A stretch of DNA of 64,000 bases from Halomonas citrativorans (GCF_900163645.1 NZ_FUKM01000046.1:124001-188000); one strand, 5' to 3'; shown: positions 37,089-46,461, numbered from the stretch's first letter. The notes: a model not told the origin generated them from the letters alone. Made by a program: numbers and translations.

Positions 37089-37957
37089 GCATTGGTTGCC
37101 ATGGTCAGCCACTCTCTAAAACAGGCCATGGCCTGGGTTTCTGGCCGCGACTGTAAGCGCGTCAGCCAGTACCCGCCTAAACTCACCGCGGTGCTGAACG
37201 GTTGTACCAAAGCACCGCTGGTGAGCGGGCGTGAGAACATTGAAGGCGGCGCCAGGGCAATGCCTACACCCTGCTGTGCGGCTTCTATCATGGCAATAGA
37301 AGAGTCAAACACGATACTTCTTGGCACAGAAACACTGCTTGATAATCCCGCCGCCAGTAGCCACTGCGTCCACTCATCGGTGCGATAAGAGCGTAGCCAT
37401 GTTTCACCCACGACATCGGCCGGCGTCTTTAGCCGGGTGGCGATGTCAGGCGTGCACCTGACCGACAGCGAGGCTGGCAACAAGGGCTGGGCCGCAATAC
37501 CGTGCCAGGCGCCTGTTCCAAAGCGGATAGCAAAGTCGAACCCTTCCGCGGCCATATCCGTACGGTTGTTATGGGTCGAAAGGCGCAGATCAATAAACGG
37601 ATAACGCTCCTGAAAGTCAGCAAGCCTGGGCAGCAACCAGCCGACAGCGAACGTGCCCACCGCGCCCACATTCAATACCTCCCGATAGTTCTGCTCGCCT
37701 AATTGATCCAACGTGTGCGTAATCTGATCAAACGACGCCTTGAGGACCGGCAGTAACATTTCGCCCTCTTGCGTTAACATCAGCCCGCGCGGCAGGCGGG
37801 TAAACAGCGCTACCTTCAACTGGCTTTCCAGCAATTTTACTTGATGACTAACGGCCGCTTGCGTCACGCACAGCTCGGCGGCCGCTCGGGTAAAACTCAA
37901 GTGCCTGGCCGACGCTTCAAAGGCGCGCAGGGCTTTTAGCGGTAAGTAGGGACGCAC
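37085..37957 (-). CDS. ampR: AmpR-like LysR regulator
   Basis: 290 aa from a GTG at 37957; the longer frame from a TTG at 37972 is also possible. The helix-turn-helix region RPYLPLKALRAFEASARHLS followed by FTRAAAELCVTQAAVSHQVK is the AmpR/GcvA form. It is divergent from a class C beta-lactamase, the standard ampR-ampC arrangement, so it likely induces ampC in response to muropeptides. Its stop overlaps the znuA stop by four bases on the opposite strand. Confidence 0.82.
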   Translation of the reverse strand: MRPYLPLKALRAFEASARHLSFTRAAAELCVTQAAVSHQVKLLESQLKVALFTRLPRGLMLTQEGEMLLPVLKASFDQITHTLDQLGEQNYREVLNVGAVGTFAVGWLLPRLADFQERYPFIDLRLSTHNNRTDMAAEGFDFAIRFGTGAWHGIAAQPLLPASLSVRCTPDIATRLKTPADVVGETWLRSYRTDEWTQWLLAAGLSSSVSVPRSIVFDSSIAMIEAAQQGVGIALAPPSMFSRPLTSGALVQPFSTAVSLGGYWLTRLQSRPETQAMACFREWLTMATNA

Positions 37958-38095
37958 GATACAGACCCCCAAATTTTTCTAATGGCTTATGCAAAATATC
38001 GCTGTTTGTCACCTTGTACGGTTCGCCGTAACGTAAGCAACGAATCAGCGGGGCCAACGCCCGATGTTAATCAACAACACGTAACGGGTTTTCTG

Positions 38096-39268
38096 ATGAA
38101 CAAGATGTTAACAGCAAAGAATGCGCTTATCGTGGCAGGTTCGCTCCTTGTCAGCGCTTTTGGCTATGCGAATGATGAGCCACGCAGCCTTCCGGTAGCG
38201 TCGGTGGTCAACGACACCATCGTTGACTTGATGGATGCGCACAGTATCCCGGGCATGGCCGTGGCGGTGAGCGTTAATGGCACGCCCTATTACTTTAATT
38301 ATGGGGTCGCCGATCAAGAAGCAGGCGTGCCGGTAACCACCGATACGCTGTTTGAGCTAGGCTCTGTCAGCAAGACGTTTACGGCGACGCTGGCGGCTTA
38401 CGCTCAGGCCAGCGGTGCTCTGTCACTTTCTGACCCCGCCAGCCAGTACCTGCCAGCCCTTGAAGGGAGCGCCTTTGATAACACCAGCCTGTTAGAACTG
38501 GGCACCTACACGGCGGGCGGGCTGCCGTTGCAGTTTCCTGATAGCGTCAACAACGAAGACGACATGATCGCCTACTATCGCCAGTGGACACCGACGTATG
38601 CGCCAGGCACCCATCGGCTCTATTCAAACCCGAGCATTGGATTACTCGGTTACCTGACCGCCCAGCGGCTTGGAAAACCTTACGCTCAGTTGATGGAAAC
38701 GCATGTGTTTTCAGCACTCGGCCTTGAGCACAGCTACCTGCAGGTACCTGAAGACGCGCAGGCGAACTACGCCTTCGGGTACTCAAAAGAGGATGAACCG
38801 ATTCGGGTGAATCCCGGCGTGTTGGACGCAGAGGCCTATGGGGTAAAGTCGAATACCGCCGATATGCTGGCCTTCATTGACGCCAACATGGACAGCTCAG
38901 CAGTAGACGAACCCCTGCGCGAAGCACTGGAGGCAACACGGATGGGCTACGTCAATATGGGCGATATGACCCAGGGGCTTGGTTGGGAACGCTACGCCTA
39001 CCCTGTGTCGCTTGACCAACTACAAGCAGGCAATTCGATGGAGATGGTGCTAGAGGCTAACGAGGCCGAGCAGCTTCAGCCACCGTTACCGGCAGATAAA
39101 GATGTATGGTTTAACAAGACCGGCTCAACCAATGGCTTTGGCGCTTATGTCGCCTTTGTACCCAGCCAGCGAATGGGCATCGTGATGCTCGCTAACCGCA
39201 ATTATCCCAACCAGGCGCGTATTGAGGCCGCCCATCATATTCTGACAACGCTTGCGGCTACCCCCTGA
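38096..39268 (+). CDS. ampC: class C beta-lactamase (AmpC type)
   Basis: 390 aa with a signal peptide ending FGYA-ND. The active-site motifs are complete: S90-V-S-K93, Y176-S-N178 and K341-T-G343. The flanking LFELGSVSKTF and LYSNPSIGLLG are typical AmpC context. It hydrolyses beta-lactams in the periplasm. Start 38096 is preferred; an ATG at 38105 is close. The frame extends to 37982 without signal-peptide character. Confidence 0.9.
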   Translation: MNKMLTAKNALIVAGSLLVSAFGYANDEPRSLPVASVVNDTIVDLMDAHSIPGMAVAVSVNGTPYYFNYGVADQEAGVPVTTDTLFELGSVSKTFTATLAAYAQASGALSLSDPASQYLPALEGSAFDNTSLLELGTYTAGGLPLQFPDSVNNEDDMIAYYRQWTPTYAPGTHRLYSNPSIGLLGYLTAQRLGKPYAQLMETHVFSALGLEHSYLQVPEDAQANYAFGYSKEDEPIRVNPGVLDAEAYGVKSNTADMLAFIDANMDSSAVDEPLREALEATRMGYVNMGDMTQGLGWERYAYPVSLDQLQAGNSMEMVLEANEAEQLQPPLPADKDVWFNKTGSTNGFGAYVAFVPSQRMGIVMLANRNYPNQARIEAAHHILTTLAATP

Positions 39269-39328
39269 AAAAAGACCGCTTTTATGCAGCGAGCCTTCTT
39301 CGAGGCTCGTCATTAAGGCGGTCTTTTT
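39269..39328. terminator. large bidirectional terminator after ampC
   Basis: An outer 11-bp stem (AAAAAGACCGC 39269-39279 with GCGGTCTTTTT 39318-39328) encloses an inner GAGCCT/AGGCTC hairpin. It begins right at the ampC stop. Confidence 0.85.
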
Positions 39329-39402
39329 GCGTTGCATTTTGGGTTGTGGATAAGGAGACTTGCACTACCGCGATAACCACCCCACTGCAAAGAGCCAATA
39401 CC

Positions 39403-40068
39403 ATGCGCCTTAACGCCGACTTTAGCCACTTTGCCTGCGTAACGCCGGACCAATACCAATGGGTCGATTCGCCCAGTGCAGGCGTTACGCGCATGATGCT
39501 TGATCGCATCGGCGAGGAAGTAGCCAGAGCGACCAGTCTGGTACGCTACGCGCCCAATAGCCGGTTCACCGCACATACCCACGACGGCGGGGAAGAGATT
39601 CTTGTACTAGAGGGCGTGTTTGGTGATGAACATGGCCGCTACCCCGCGGGCACCTATCTGCGTAATCCTATCGGCACGGGCCACACCCCACACATAGGCG
39701 ATGAGGGTGCGCTCATCCTGGTGAAGCTTCACCAGTTTGCTGCCAATGACATTCTTCAACTGGCCGTTCCTGCTCACCGGTTACCTTGGCAGCCGGACCG
39801 TCGCCCAGGCATTACCTATAAAATGCTACATACCTTTGGCCAGGAGCGTGCCAGCCTGGAGCAGTGGGAGGCGGGCGTGACGATTGCCTACCCAACGCTT
39901 GGCGGCGGCCTGGAAGCATTTGTTCTGGAAGGCGCCTTGTGTGACGGCGATACCGAATACCCGACGGGCAGCTGGTGTCGCTATCCTCCCGGCGCCGCCC
40001 CCCAACTTAGTGCGGGCAGCACAGGGGTCAAGCTCTACTTAAAACGCGGGCACCTGCGGCTTGATTAA
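39403..40068 (+). CDS. ChrR-like cupin domain protein
   Basis: 221 aa with two cupin halves. The first has metal-binding HTHDGGEEILVLEGVFGDEHG; the second lacks such histidines (AFVLEGALCDGDTEYPTGSW). It resembles the cupin domain of ChrR anti-sigma factors without the zinc-binding N-terminal anti-sigma domain, so it is not itself a complete anti-sigma factor. The start at 39403 follows a weak GAG. Function is unproven. Confidence 0.78.
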   Translation: MRLNADFSHFACVTPDQYQWVDSPSAGVTRMMLDRIGEEVARATSLVRYAPNSRFTAHTHDGGEEILVLEGVFGDEHGRYPAGTYLRNPIGTGHTPHIGDEGALILVKLHQFAANDILQLAVPAHRLPWQPDRRPGITYKMLHTFGQERASLEQWEAGVTIAYPTLGGGLEAFVLEGALCDGDTEYPTGSWCRYPPGAAPQLSAGSTGVKLYLKRGHLRLD

Positions 40069-40430
40069 CGTGTCAGGCCAAGAAATGGCAGCAGCGTAAG
40101 CAGTGCCACCATGACGACCGCCACCATTACCAAGGTGACCTGAAAGGGATGCGCCGCCAGGCGGCGCCATAAGGTAGGTGCATCGCCTTGGCTCACGGCC
40201 TCGGCGTGCGCTTGCCGAGCCTTGGTGAAGCGCTCGGCTTGATACACCGCCAGTGCTGCTTCGGCCGCCTCCCGCTGGGTTTCATCACGCAGCCAGATCG
40301 CGTCCACCCCTAAGCGGAAAAAACCGGCCTGCGTTTCATAGGTATCAAAGCCATGTTCTGCCAGTAGCGAGCGCACTTCCATGGCTTCTTCATCGGTAAC
40401 GTAGCGCAACCGAAACAGCAGGTGTGCCAT
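40065..40430 (-). CDS. DUF6164 family membrane protein
   Basis: 121 aa. The N-terminal soluble part LLFRLRYVTDEEAMEVRSLL and HGFDTYETQAGFF is typical of DUF6164, and a C-terminal membrane helix is present (VTLVMVAVVMVALLTLLPFL). It starts 1 base after the gloA stop, so the two are coupled. No function is known. Confidence 0.75.
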   Translation of the reverse strand: MAHLLFRLRYVTDEEAMEVRSLLAEHGFDTYETQAGFFRLGVDAIWLRDETQREAAEAALAVYQAERFTKARQAHAEAVSQGDAPTLWRRLAAHPFQVTLVMVAVVMVALLTLLPFLGLTR

Positions 40431-40431
40431 A

Positions 40432-40965
40432 TCAGTCGCCCATCGCCGCCATTAGGTCGGCCTGGATAACTTCGATCCAGTAGCCGTCCGGGTCTTTCAC
40501 AAATATGACGCCCTGCATTTTGCCTTGATCCGCCCGCTTTATGAATGTCACATCGTGCTCATCAAACCACGCCTGGGCCGCTTCCAAATCCGGCACGCTA
40601 AAGCAGATATGTCCAAAACCCTGCGGTTCGGCATTGCCATCGTGGTAGGCAAAATCGTCCTGGTCTTCGGTGCCCCAGTTATGGGTAAGTTCTAACAGCC
40701 CCTTTTGGCTGAAGGTCCAGGCCGTACGCGCTTGGGTATCTTCCGGTACCTGGTCGCTGGCTTCCAGGTTCGCCAGAAAGTAGAGCGAAAACTGCATCTC
40801 TTCAAAATCCAGCCGACGCAGTACCTGCATGCCAAATACCTGGGAGTAAAAGGCCAATGAACGCTCGGGGTCTTTCGCCCGCAGCATCGTATGGTTTAAG
40901 CGAAACCCTTGGGTTTGCGCAGGGGCCGGACGAACGCCTTTATGCTGTTCACCTTGCAATGTCAT
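40432..40965 (-). CDS. gloA: lactoylglutathione lyase (glyoxalase I)
   Basis: 177 aa, the long gamma/eukaryote-like form. Key segments are FRLNHTMLRAKDPERSLAFY, ELTHNWGTE, GFGHICFSVPDLE and DPDGYWIEVIQ, which carry the metal-binding His and Glu residues. It converts the methylglyoxal-glutathione adduct to lactoylglutathione. It leads a two-gene unit with DUF6164. Confidence 0.92.
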   Translation of the reverse strand: MTLQGEQHKGVRPAPAQTQGFRLNHTMLRAKDPERSLAFYSQVFGMQVLRRLDFEEMQFSLYFLANLEASDQVPEDTQARTAWTFSQKGLLELTHNWGTEDQDDFAYHDGNAEPQGFGHICFSVPDLEAAQAWFDEHDVTFIKRADQGKMQGVIFVKDPDGYWIEVIQADLMAAMGD

Positions 40966-41198
40966 CTTAGGCTCCTTATGGGATTATCTGCTAAACGAGT
41001 TGATTGAGCGGTTATCTTTGACAAAAACCATACCGTGCACAAGCTTATAGCTAACCGTTTTACACCGCATGATGCCGTTGTGATGACATACCATGAGGGC
41101 AGGACAGCCATTATTCCAGCCCCGTTTACCCTACCGGATTCCCCCTTACCCATCGCCTGCGCTTTACAGCACCGCCCAAGGCAAGGATAGTAGCCAGA

Positions 41199-41275
41199 CG
41201 ACAGGGGCGCTTGAGACGCTCAAGCTGAGATGCACCCTTAGAACCTGAACCGGATAATACCGGCGTAGGAAGTCG
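41199..41275 (+). ncRNA. TPP riboswitch upstream of thiM
   Basis: The THI-box core is clear: GGGGCGC, then CTGAGA, ACCC, GAACCTGAACCGGATAATACC, and GGCGTAGGAAGTC. P1 is CGAC/GTCG. It lies 38 bases before thiM. TPP binding should shut off thiM-thiE, probably by hiding the GAGG ribosome-binding site. Confidence 0.94.
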
Positions 41276-41312
41276 CGGTGTCATCACACCCGATCTACGC
41301 TGTGAGGTGGCC

Positions 41313-42113
41313 ATGACATCACTCCCCCTGAGCGACGCGCTTTCCGCTGTACAACGCACCACACCGTTAGTGCACTGTATTACCAATTTTGTGGCGATGA
41401 ACAGCACAGCTAACTGCTTGCTGGCTGTCGGCGCTTCCCCTGCCATGCTGCATTCTATCGAGGAAGTTGCTGAATTTACTCGCTTGGCCGGGGCACTTTC
41501 AATCAATATCGGTACGCCTTCACCGCACTGGGCAGAAGGTATGCAGCTTGCCGCTAGAACGGCCAACGAGAGCAATACGCCTTGGGTATTGGACCCGGTT
41601 GCGGTGGGCGCCACTTACTACCGTCAAACGCTTTCACAAACGCTATTGGCTTTTAAGCCCAGCGTGATCCGTGGCAATACCTCAGAAATCATGACGCTTT
41701 CCGGCTTGACCCACGCGGGCCGAGGAGTGGATGCCACAGCCTCTACGGATGAAGCACGTGAGGCCGCCATTAGCCTCGCCATGCAGCAGCGCTGTGTTGT
41801 CGCGATGACCGGTGTGCAGGATTTTATTACCGATGGAACCCAGCACTGGCACCTGAGCGGCGGGCACGCGCTTATGCCACGTGTCACTACGCTTGGCTGC
41901 GCGTTAAGTGCCACCGTTGCTGCCTTTGTAGCGGCCAGCCCCGAAGCTCCTTTGAACGCCACGTTAGCCGCACTTACAAGCTTTGCTATCGCGGGTAGCG
42001 GCGCTGGACAACAGGCGGAAGGCCCGGGCAGTTTTCAGGTAGCACTGCTGGACGCCTTGTATCAGCTAACGCCTACAGACGTCCGTCAGTTTACCGGGCT
42101 GGAGGAAGGCTAA
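41313..42113 (+). CDS. thiM: hydroxyethylthiazole kinase
   Basis: 266 aa. Signature segments are VHCITNFVAMNSTANCLLAVGASPAM, WVLDPVAVGAT, VIRGNTSEI and TTLGCALSATVAAF with the catalytic Cys. It phosphorylates salvaged thiazole. GAGG lies 5 bases before the ATG at 41313; a GTG at 41307 is in frame but less likely. Its stop overlaps thiE by one base. Confidence 0.95.
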   Translation: MTSLPLSDALSAVQRTTPLVHCITNFVAMNSTANCLLAVGASPAMLHSIEEVAEFTRLAGALSINIGTPSPHWAEGMQLAARTANESNTPWVLDPVAVGATYYRQTLSQTLLAFKPSVIRGNTSEIMTLSGLTHAGRGVDATASTDEAREAAISLAMQQRCVVAMTGVQDFITDGTQHWHLSGGHALMPRVTTLGCALSATVAAFVAASPEAPLNATLAALTSFAIAGSGAGQQAEGPGSFQVALLDALYQLTPTDVRQFTGLEEG

Positions 42114-42727
42114 TGCGTTTTGATCTTTCGCTTTATCTGGTAACTGACGCTCAACTCTGTAAAGCCGCAGGGCTAGAGCGCACCGTTATTGAGGCCGTCA
42201 AAGGCGGCGTCAGTTTTGTTCAACTGCGCGATAAACACGCAAGCGATACCGACATGATTGAACAAGCCAAGCGCTTGAAAGCGGCCTTGGCGGGTAGCGG
42301 GGTACCACTGGTGATTAATGACCGCTTGAACGTTGCCTTGAAAAGCGGCGCCGATGGGCTGCATGTCGGCCAAAGCGATACAGCGGTTCAAGAGGCGCGC
42401 ACGGCCATGGGGCCAGAGGCAATCATCGGGCTTTCGATTAATACCCTTGAGCAGCTTCACGCAGCCCCCGTGGCACTGCTCGACTACGTGGGCCTGGGCC
42501 CGGTGTTTGCCACCCAAAGCAAGCAGGACCATGCTAAACCGTTAGGGTTTGAAGGCCTGGCTCAGCTAGCCGCGGCCTGCACCTTGCCAAGCGTGGCCAT
42601 CGGCGGGCTAAAGGCTGATCACGCCCAGCAGGTCGTTGCAGCCGGTGCCAATGGCTTGGCGGTTATCTCCGCCATTTGTGGCCAGCCTGACCCTTACCAG
42701 GCCGCACGGGCGTTTGCTCGACCATGA
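42113..42727 (+). CDS. thiE: thiamine phosphate synthase
   Basis: 204 aa TIM barrel. LYLVTDAQLC, FVQLRDKHASD, LVINDRLNVALKSGADGLHVGQSD and VGLGPVFATQSKQDH match ThiE. It joins HMP-PP and thiazole phosphate. It overlaps thiM at its start and the LysR gene at its stop. thiC and thiD are not in the window, so this operon looks salvage-oriented. Confidence 0.95.
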   Translation: MRFDLSLYLVTDAQLCKAAGLERTVIEAVKGGVSFVQLRDKHASDTDMIEQAKRLKAALAGSGVPLVINDRLNVALKSGADGLHVGQSDTAVQEARTAMGPEAIIGLSINTLEQLHAAPVALLDYVGLGPVFATQSKQDHAKPLGFEGLAQLAAACTLPSVAIGGLKADHAQQVVAAGANGLAVISAICGQPDPYQAARAFARP

Positions 42728-43644
42728 ACCAGCTCGATCATATTGCCGCTTTTGTCAAAGTTGCCGAGCTTGGCAGCTACACGCGGGCCGCCGAGGCGCT
42801 GGATCTTTCCCGCACGCGGGTATCACGCATTGTCATGGCCCTTGAAGAAACGCTCGGGGTGCGGCTTATTCAGCGCACCACGCGGCGCCTGCATTTAACC
42901 GCCGAGGGCGAGCGCTACCTTGCGCATGCCCAAGCAATTTTACAGGCGCTTGATGAGGCTGCCGCCGACGTAGGCAGCGGTATTTCTGAAATAAGCGGCC
43001 GTTTGCGCATCAACGGCCCCATGAGTTTTGGCATGCGTCACCTCTCCCCGCTGGTAGCGCGTTTTATGGTGGCGTATCCTGGCCTGGATGTACGCCTGGA
43101 TTTAAGTGACCGCCGCGTGGATCTTCTCGAAGAGGGCTACGATGTGGCCATTCGTATTGGCAGCCTGCCCGACTCAAGCCTGGTCGCCAGGCGTCTGACG
43201 CGCTGCCAAATGCTGTTTTGCGCATCTCCGGCGTACCTTGAAACCCATGGCGTGCCGGCAAACGCTGAGGCGCTTTCGCACCACCGCTGCCTGCGTTACC
43301 GCAGCGGTTTAGCCAATAACGACTGGCGTTTTGAGAATATGACGCTGACACCCCAAGGCCCGCTTGAAAGCAACAATGGCGATGTTTTAACCCATGCCGC
43401 CGAGGCAGGCATCGGTATCGCTCATCAACCCAGCTTTTTGGTAACGGAGAGCATTATCGCTGGGCGCCTGGTTCAGGTACTGCCACAGATCCCTCCTAAA
43501 ATGCTGGATATTCATGCTATTTATCCTGCGCGGCGCTTTTTACCGGCCAAGGTAGAACGGTTTATTGAAGTGTTAGCGGATGCGTGGGGCAGCCCGCCTC
43601 ACTGGGAACAGGAGATGGGATTGTCGCCTATTTCGCAACAGTGA
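42724..43644 (+). CDS. LysR-family transcriptional regulator
   Basis: 306 aa. The N terminus reads LDHIAAFVKVAELGSYTRAA followed by EALDLSRTRVSRIVMALEETL. The effector domain has the common ISGRLRINGPMSFG and VDLLEEGYDVAIRIG segments of the group that often controls oxidoreductases. ATGA overlap with thiE suggests cotranscription, though its target is more likely the downstream doxX-dioxygenase pair. Confidence 0.85.
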   Translation: MNQLDHIAAFVKVAELGSYTRAAEALDLSRTRVSRIVMALEETLGVRLIQRTTRRLHLTAEGERYLAHAQAILQALDEAAADVGSGISEISGRLRINGPMSFGMRHLSPLVARFMVAYPGLDVRLDLSDRRVDLLEEGYDVAIRIGSLPDSSLVARRLTRCQMLFCASPAYLETHGVPANAEALSHHRCLRYRSGLANNDWRFENMTLTPQGPLESNNGDVLTHAAEAGIGIAHQPSFLVTESIIAGRLVQVLPQIPPKMLDIHAIYPARRFLPAKVERFIEVLADAWGSPPHWEQEMGLSPISQQ

Positions 43645-43717
43645 TGTCTAATACGCGTGGATTATCTCTGCCGCAAACGGACGTAAAGTATCTCCATTGC
43701 ACTTGCACCACAGCCCA

Positions 43718-44146
43718 ATGGAGATAGCCCATGAATGCATCTACTTCCACCATGAGACCAGCCTTCAGCCCCACGCCATCGCGCTGCTGCGACTATCACT
43801 TGGCGTGATGGCACTCGCCCATGGCCTGACCAAAGTGTTTGTGTTTACCCTGCCAGGCACGGTCGGCTACTTTGAGTCACTGGGCCTGCCAGGCTTTATA
43901 GCTTACTTAACGATTCTGGGCGAAGTTGGCGGCGGCCTGGCCTTGATTCTGGGTATTTATACGCGCTGGATTAGCCTTGCGATGATTCCTTTATTGCTGG
44001 GTGCTACGTCCGTGCATCTTGGCAACGGCTGGATGTTTTCCAATGTGGGTGGTGGTTGGGAATTCCCGGCGTTCTGGACCGTTGCCCTGCTCGTGCAGGC
44101 AGGCTTAGGCGGCGGCAGCTTTACACTGAGCCGTGGCGTTAGCTAA
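43718..44146 (+). CDS. DoxX-family membrane protein, possible frameshift at the start
   Basis: The DoxX body (LQPHAIALLRLSLGVMALAHGL through ~44146) has four membrane helices and GGG-rich loops typical of the family. However, the only ATG with a good Shine-Dalgarno (GGAG, 43731) is in another frame, which stops at 43808. In the DoxX frame the candidates are an ATG at 43718 and a TTG at 43697, both without a ribosome-binding site. A one-base deletion near the start, or a sequencing error, would explain this. DoxX proteins often sit beside oxygenases, as here. Confidence 0.65.
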   Translation: MEIAHECIYFHHETSLQPHAIALLRLSLGVMALAHGLTKVFVFTLPGTVGYFESLGLPGFIAYLTILGEVGGGLALILGIYTRWISLAMIPLLLGATSVHLGNGWMFSNVGGGWEFPAFWTVALLVQAGLGGGSFTLSRGVS

Positions 44147-44250
44147 TCGCTTTAGGCGCACCCTAGCGACTTTTATTTATCAAATTTTCTCCGCCATACC
44201 TTTGCTCGCGCCTTGGTAACTGCCAAGGCCTTCTGCCAGGAGACGTTGTT

Positions 44251-44988
44251 ATGCTACCCAGTCTTTTTATATCCCACGGCTCTCCCATGCTGATCCTCAC
44301 CCCTACGCCTGCCCATCACTTTTTACGTTCGCTGGGCAAGCAACTGACGCCCAAGGCGATCATTGTCGTTTCGGCGCACTGGGAAAGTCAGACGCTGAAA
44401 GTCAGTAACAGCCCCTCGCCAGAAACCCTTCATGACTTCGGCGGCTTTCCCCGCGAACTGTTCGAGCAGCAGTACCCGGCACCTGGCGAGCCTGCACTGG
44501 CCAACCGCTTGGCCAAATTACTGGGTGCCTCAGAAGTTGAACGAGGATTCGACCACGGCACCTGGGCACCTCTTTCGTTGATGTTTCCCAAGGCGGATAT
44601 TCCTGTCGTTACGCTATCGCTGCCTGTGCGTTGGTCCAACGACAAGCTGATTGAGCTGGGCAAGCGCCTAGCACCACTGCGTGAAGAAGGCATTCTGGTA
44701 ATCGGGTCGGGCAGCCTGACCCATAACCTTTACGAAACCATGCCGCTCGATAACCCAATGCCCAACTGGGTCGGCACTTTTGCAGAGTGGGTCGATACCC
44801 AGCTTGTGAACAATGACCGTGAGGCGTTGCTTGCCTGGCAAGCGGCCCCTGAAGCGAGCAGAAACCATCCAACGCCCGAGCATTTTCAGCCGTTACTGGT
44901 AGCCATGGGCGCAGGCGGTGATGTCACACCGCTCCATCGCAGTGTTGAGCATGGCGTGCTGGCAATGAACGCGTACGCCTTTGCCTAA
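44251..44988 (+). CDS. DODA-type extradiol dioxygenase (YgiD-like)
   Basis: 245 aa. LigB-superfamily metal ligands are visible: His in FISHGSPML, His in DFGGFP-flanked LHDF, and the GSGSLTHNLYE segment. GFDHGTWAPLSLMFP is the family hallmark. It is related to 4,5-DOPA extradiol dioxygenase; physiological substrate unknown in bacteria. AGGAGA precedes the ATG. Confidence 0.88.
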   Translation: MLPSLFISHGSPMLILTPTPAHHFLRSLGKQLTPKAIIVVSAHWESQTLKVSNSPSPETLHDFGGFPRELFEQQYPAPGEPALANRLAKLLGASEVERGFDHGTWAPLSLMFPKADIPVVTLSLPVRWSNDKLIELGKRLAPLREEGILVIGSGSLTHNLYETMPLDNPMPNWVGTFAEWVDTQLVNNDREALLAWQAAPEASRNHPTPEHFQPLLVAMGAGGDVTPLHRSVEHGVLAMNAYAFA

Positions 44989-45049
44989 GTGGTTGTGCGC
45001 GTACGCGTGCATGGGTGAAAAGCCGTTGTGGGTTGTGGCATCAACCATA

Positions 45050-45087
45050 AAAAACCCCACCAGCTTTATGCTGGTGGGGTTTTTTTA
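45050..45087. terminator. bidirectional intrinsic terminator
   Basis: A 15-bp stem AAAAACCCCACCAGC/GCTGGTGGGGTTTTT with loop TTTAT, T runs on both strands. It separates the convergent dioxygenase and carboxypeptidase genes. Confidence 0.92.
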
Positions 45088-45102
45088 CATTTAAAAGAAG
45101 GC

Positions 45103-46461
45103 TTAAAGGCTTGCGTTGACCACCATGCACTCCATGCCTTGCAGTTGTAGTTCACGGCAGGCTTCACGGGCGCGGCGCTCATCCAAAGCCACCAGGCGAG
45201 CACGGTATACCGGCGTTTGGCCTTCAAGCGTGTCCACCTCTACGCGCCCGGCTAAATTTTGCGTTAAGCGTTGGGCCGCTTGTTGTGCCAGCTGCTGAGC
45301 CTGCCCTTGCTGGCTAAATGCACCCACTTGGATACCCCAGGCGCCGGCCGGGGGGGCTTCCACCAAGCGTTCACTTTGAATAAAGACCTGTAAAGGATCA
45401 GCATTAGACGCGCGAGCTCCCTCGGCTGGGCCTTCAACGGTGATCGTGGCAAGTTGCTCATCTACACTAGTACTGGGGGCAGGTGACAACGCGGTCGTTT
45501 CAATACTGGCAAGCATTTGGCTTGGCGCGGGTGTTGGCACCTTGGGAGGCGCCATGGGAGGTGTAGAACCGCCAAACCCCATAAACTCCTGAGAAAAACT
45601 GGTATTGGCGATCCACGTACGATGATCGCGCAGCTCAGCGCGCATAAAGCCTCTATCCAATAAATTGGCCATATGAGTGTCACGCGATGCAGCGCTAAAG
45701 CCGCCCATTACAATGGCGACTAAACGGCGGCCGTCATGCGCCGCTGTCGTCGCTACGTTAAAGCCAGAGGCACGAATAAAGCCGGTTTTTAAACCATCGG
45801 CGCCGGGATAGTCACGTACCAGACGGTTATGGCTGGTATGACGTTTATCCCGATAGGTAAATTCCTGAAGCCCAAAATAGTGGTAATACTGTGGAAAATC
45901 CTGCATGACACGCACCGAGAGCGTGAGCATGTCCCGCGCGGAGGTGATTTGCTGGTCATCAGGAAGTCCCGAGGCATTGCGGAAGGTCGTGGCAGTCATA
46001 CCTAACTCTCGCGCCTTTTCGGTCATAAGCCGCGCAAAGCGCTGCTCGCTACCGCCCAACGCTTCAGCCACCACAACGGCCACATCATTCGCCGAACGTA
46101 CAGCCAGGGCGCGGATAGCGGTATCGACAGGAATAGTACTGCCCGCTGAAAGCCATAACTTGGTAGCGGGCATAGCCGCGGCCTGGGCAGAAACAGCGAG
46201 GGGTTCATTGAGCGTTAAAGTGCCGCTTTCCAGCGCCTCAAAGGTCATGTACAGCGTCATCATTTTGGTCAGCGAAGCAGGATAACGCGGTGCATCCACA
46301 TTTTCTGCGTATAAAACTTCACCGTTATCAAGATCGACCACAATACCTGCGTAACGTGGATTCGCCTGCACGGTCGAGGTGGTGATGATCAATAGCAGTA
46401 ACATCGTTACCGCAAGCCATGCCCTCGACGCCTTATTATCGTTTACTCCCCTCGTCACCAT
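45103..46461 (-). CDS. D-alanyl-D-alanine carboxypeptidase with SPOR domain
   Basis: 452 aa. Signal peptide near the N terminus (VQA-NP). The penicillin-binding motifs are S63-L-T-K66, S123-A-N125 and K225-T-G227. After a Pro-rich linker (about 275-330) the C terminus carries a SPOR domain (WGIQVGAFSQQGQAQQLAQQ ... YRARLVALDERRAREACREL) that binds denuded septal peptidoglycan. It replaces the usual PBP5 C-terminal domain and amphipathic anchor, suggesting division-site action. AAGGGG precedes the start at 46461; an upstream ATG at 46482 is less likely. Confidence 0.9.
   Translation of the reverse strand: MVTRGVNDNKASRAWLAVTMLLLLIITTSTVQANPRYAGIVVDLDNGEVLYAENVDAPRYPASLTKMMTLYMTFEALESGTLTLNEPLAVSAQAAAMPATKLWLSAGSTIPVDTAIRALAVRSANDVAVVVAEALGGSEQRFARLMTEKARELGMTATTFRNASGLPDDQQITSARDMLTLSVRVMQDFPQYYHYFGLQEFTYRDKRHTSHNRLVRDYPGADGLKTGFIRASGFNVATTAAHDGRRLVAIVMGGFSAASRDTHMANLLDRGFMRAELRDHRTWIANTSFSQEFMGFGGSTPPMAPPKVPTPAPSQMLASIETTALSPAPSTSVDEQLATITVEGPAEGARASNADPLQVFIQSERLVEAPPAGAWGIQVGAFSQQGQAQQLAQQAAQRLTQNLAGRVEVDTLEGQTPVYRARLVALDERRAREACRELQLQGMECMVVNASL

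Noticed and set aside
36726..37112. Met/Val-rich and His/Gly-rich frames on the minus strand
   Set aside because: They are antisense to the His-rich tail of znuA; the odd composition comes from the CATGAC repeats.
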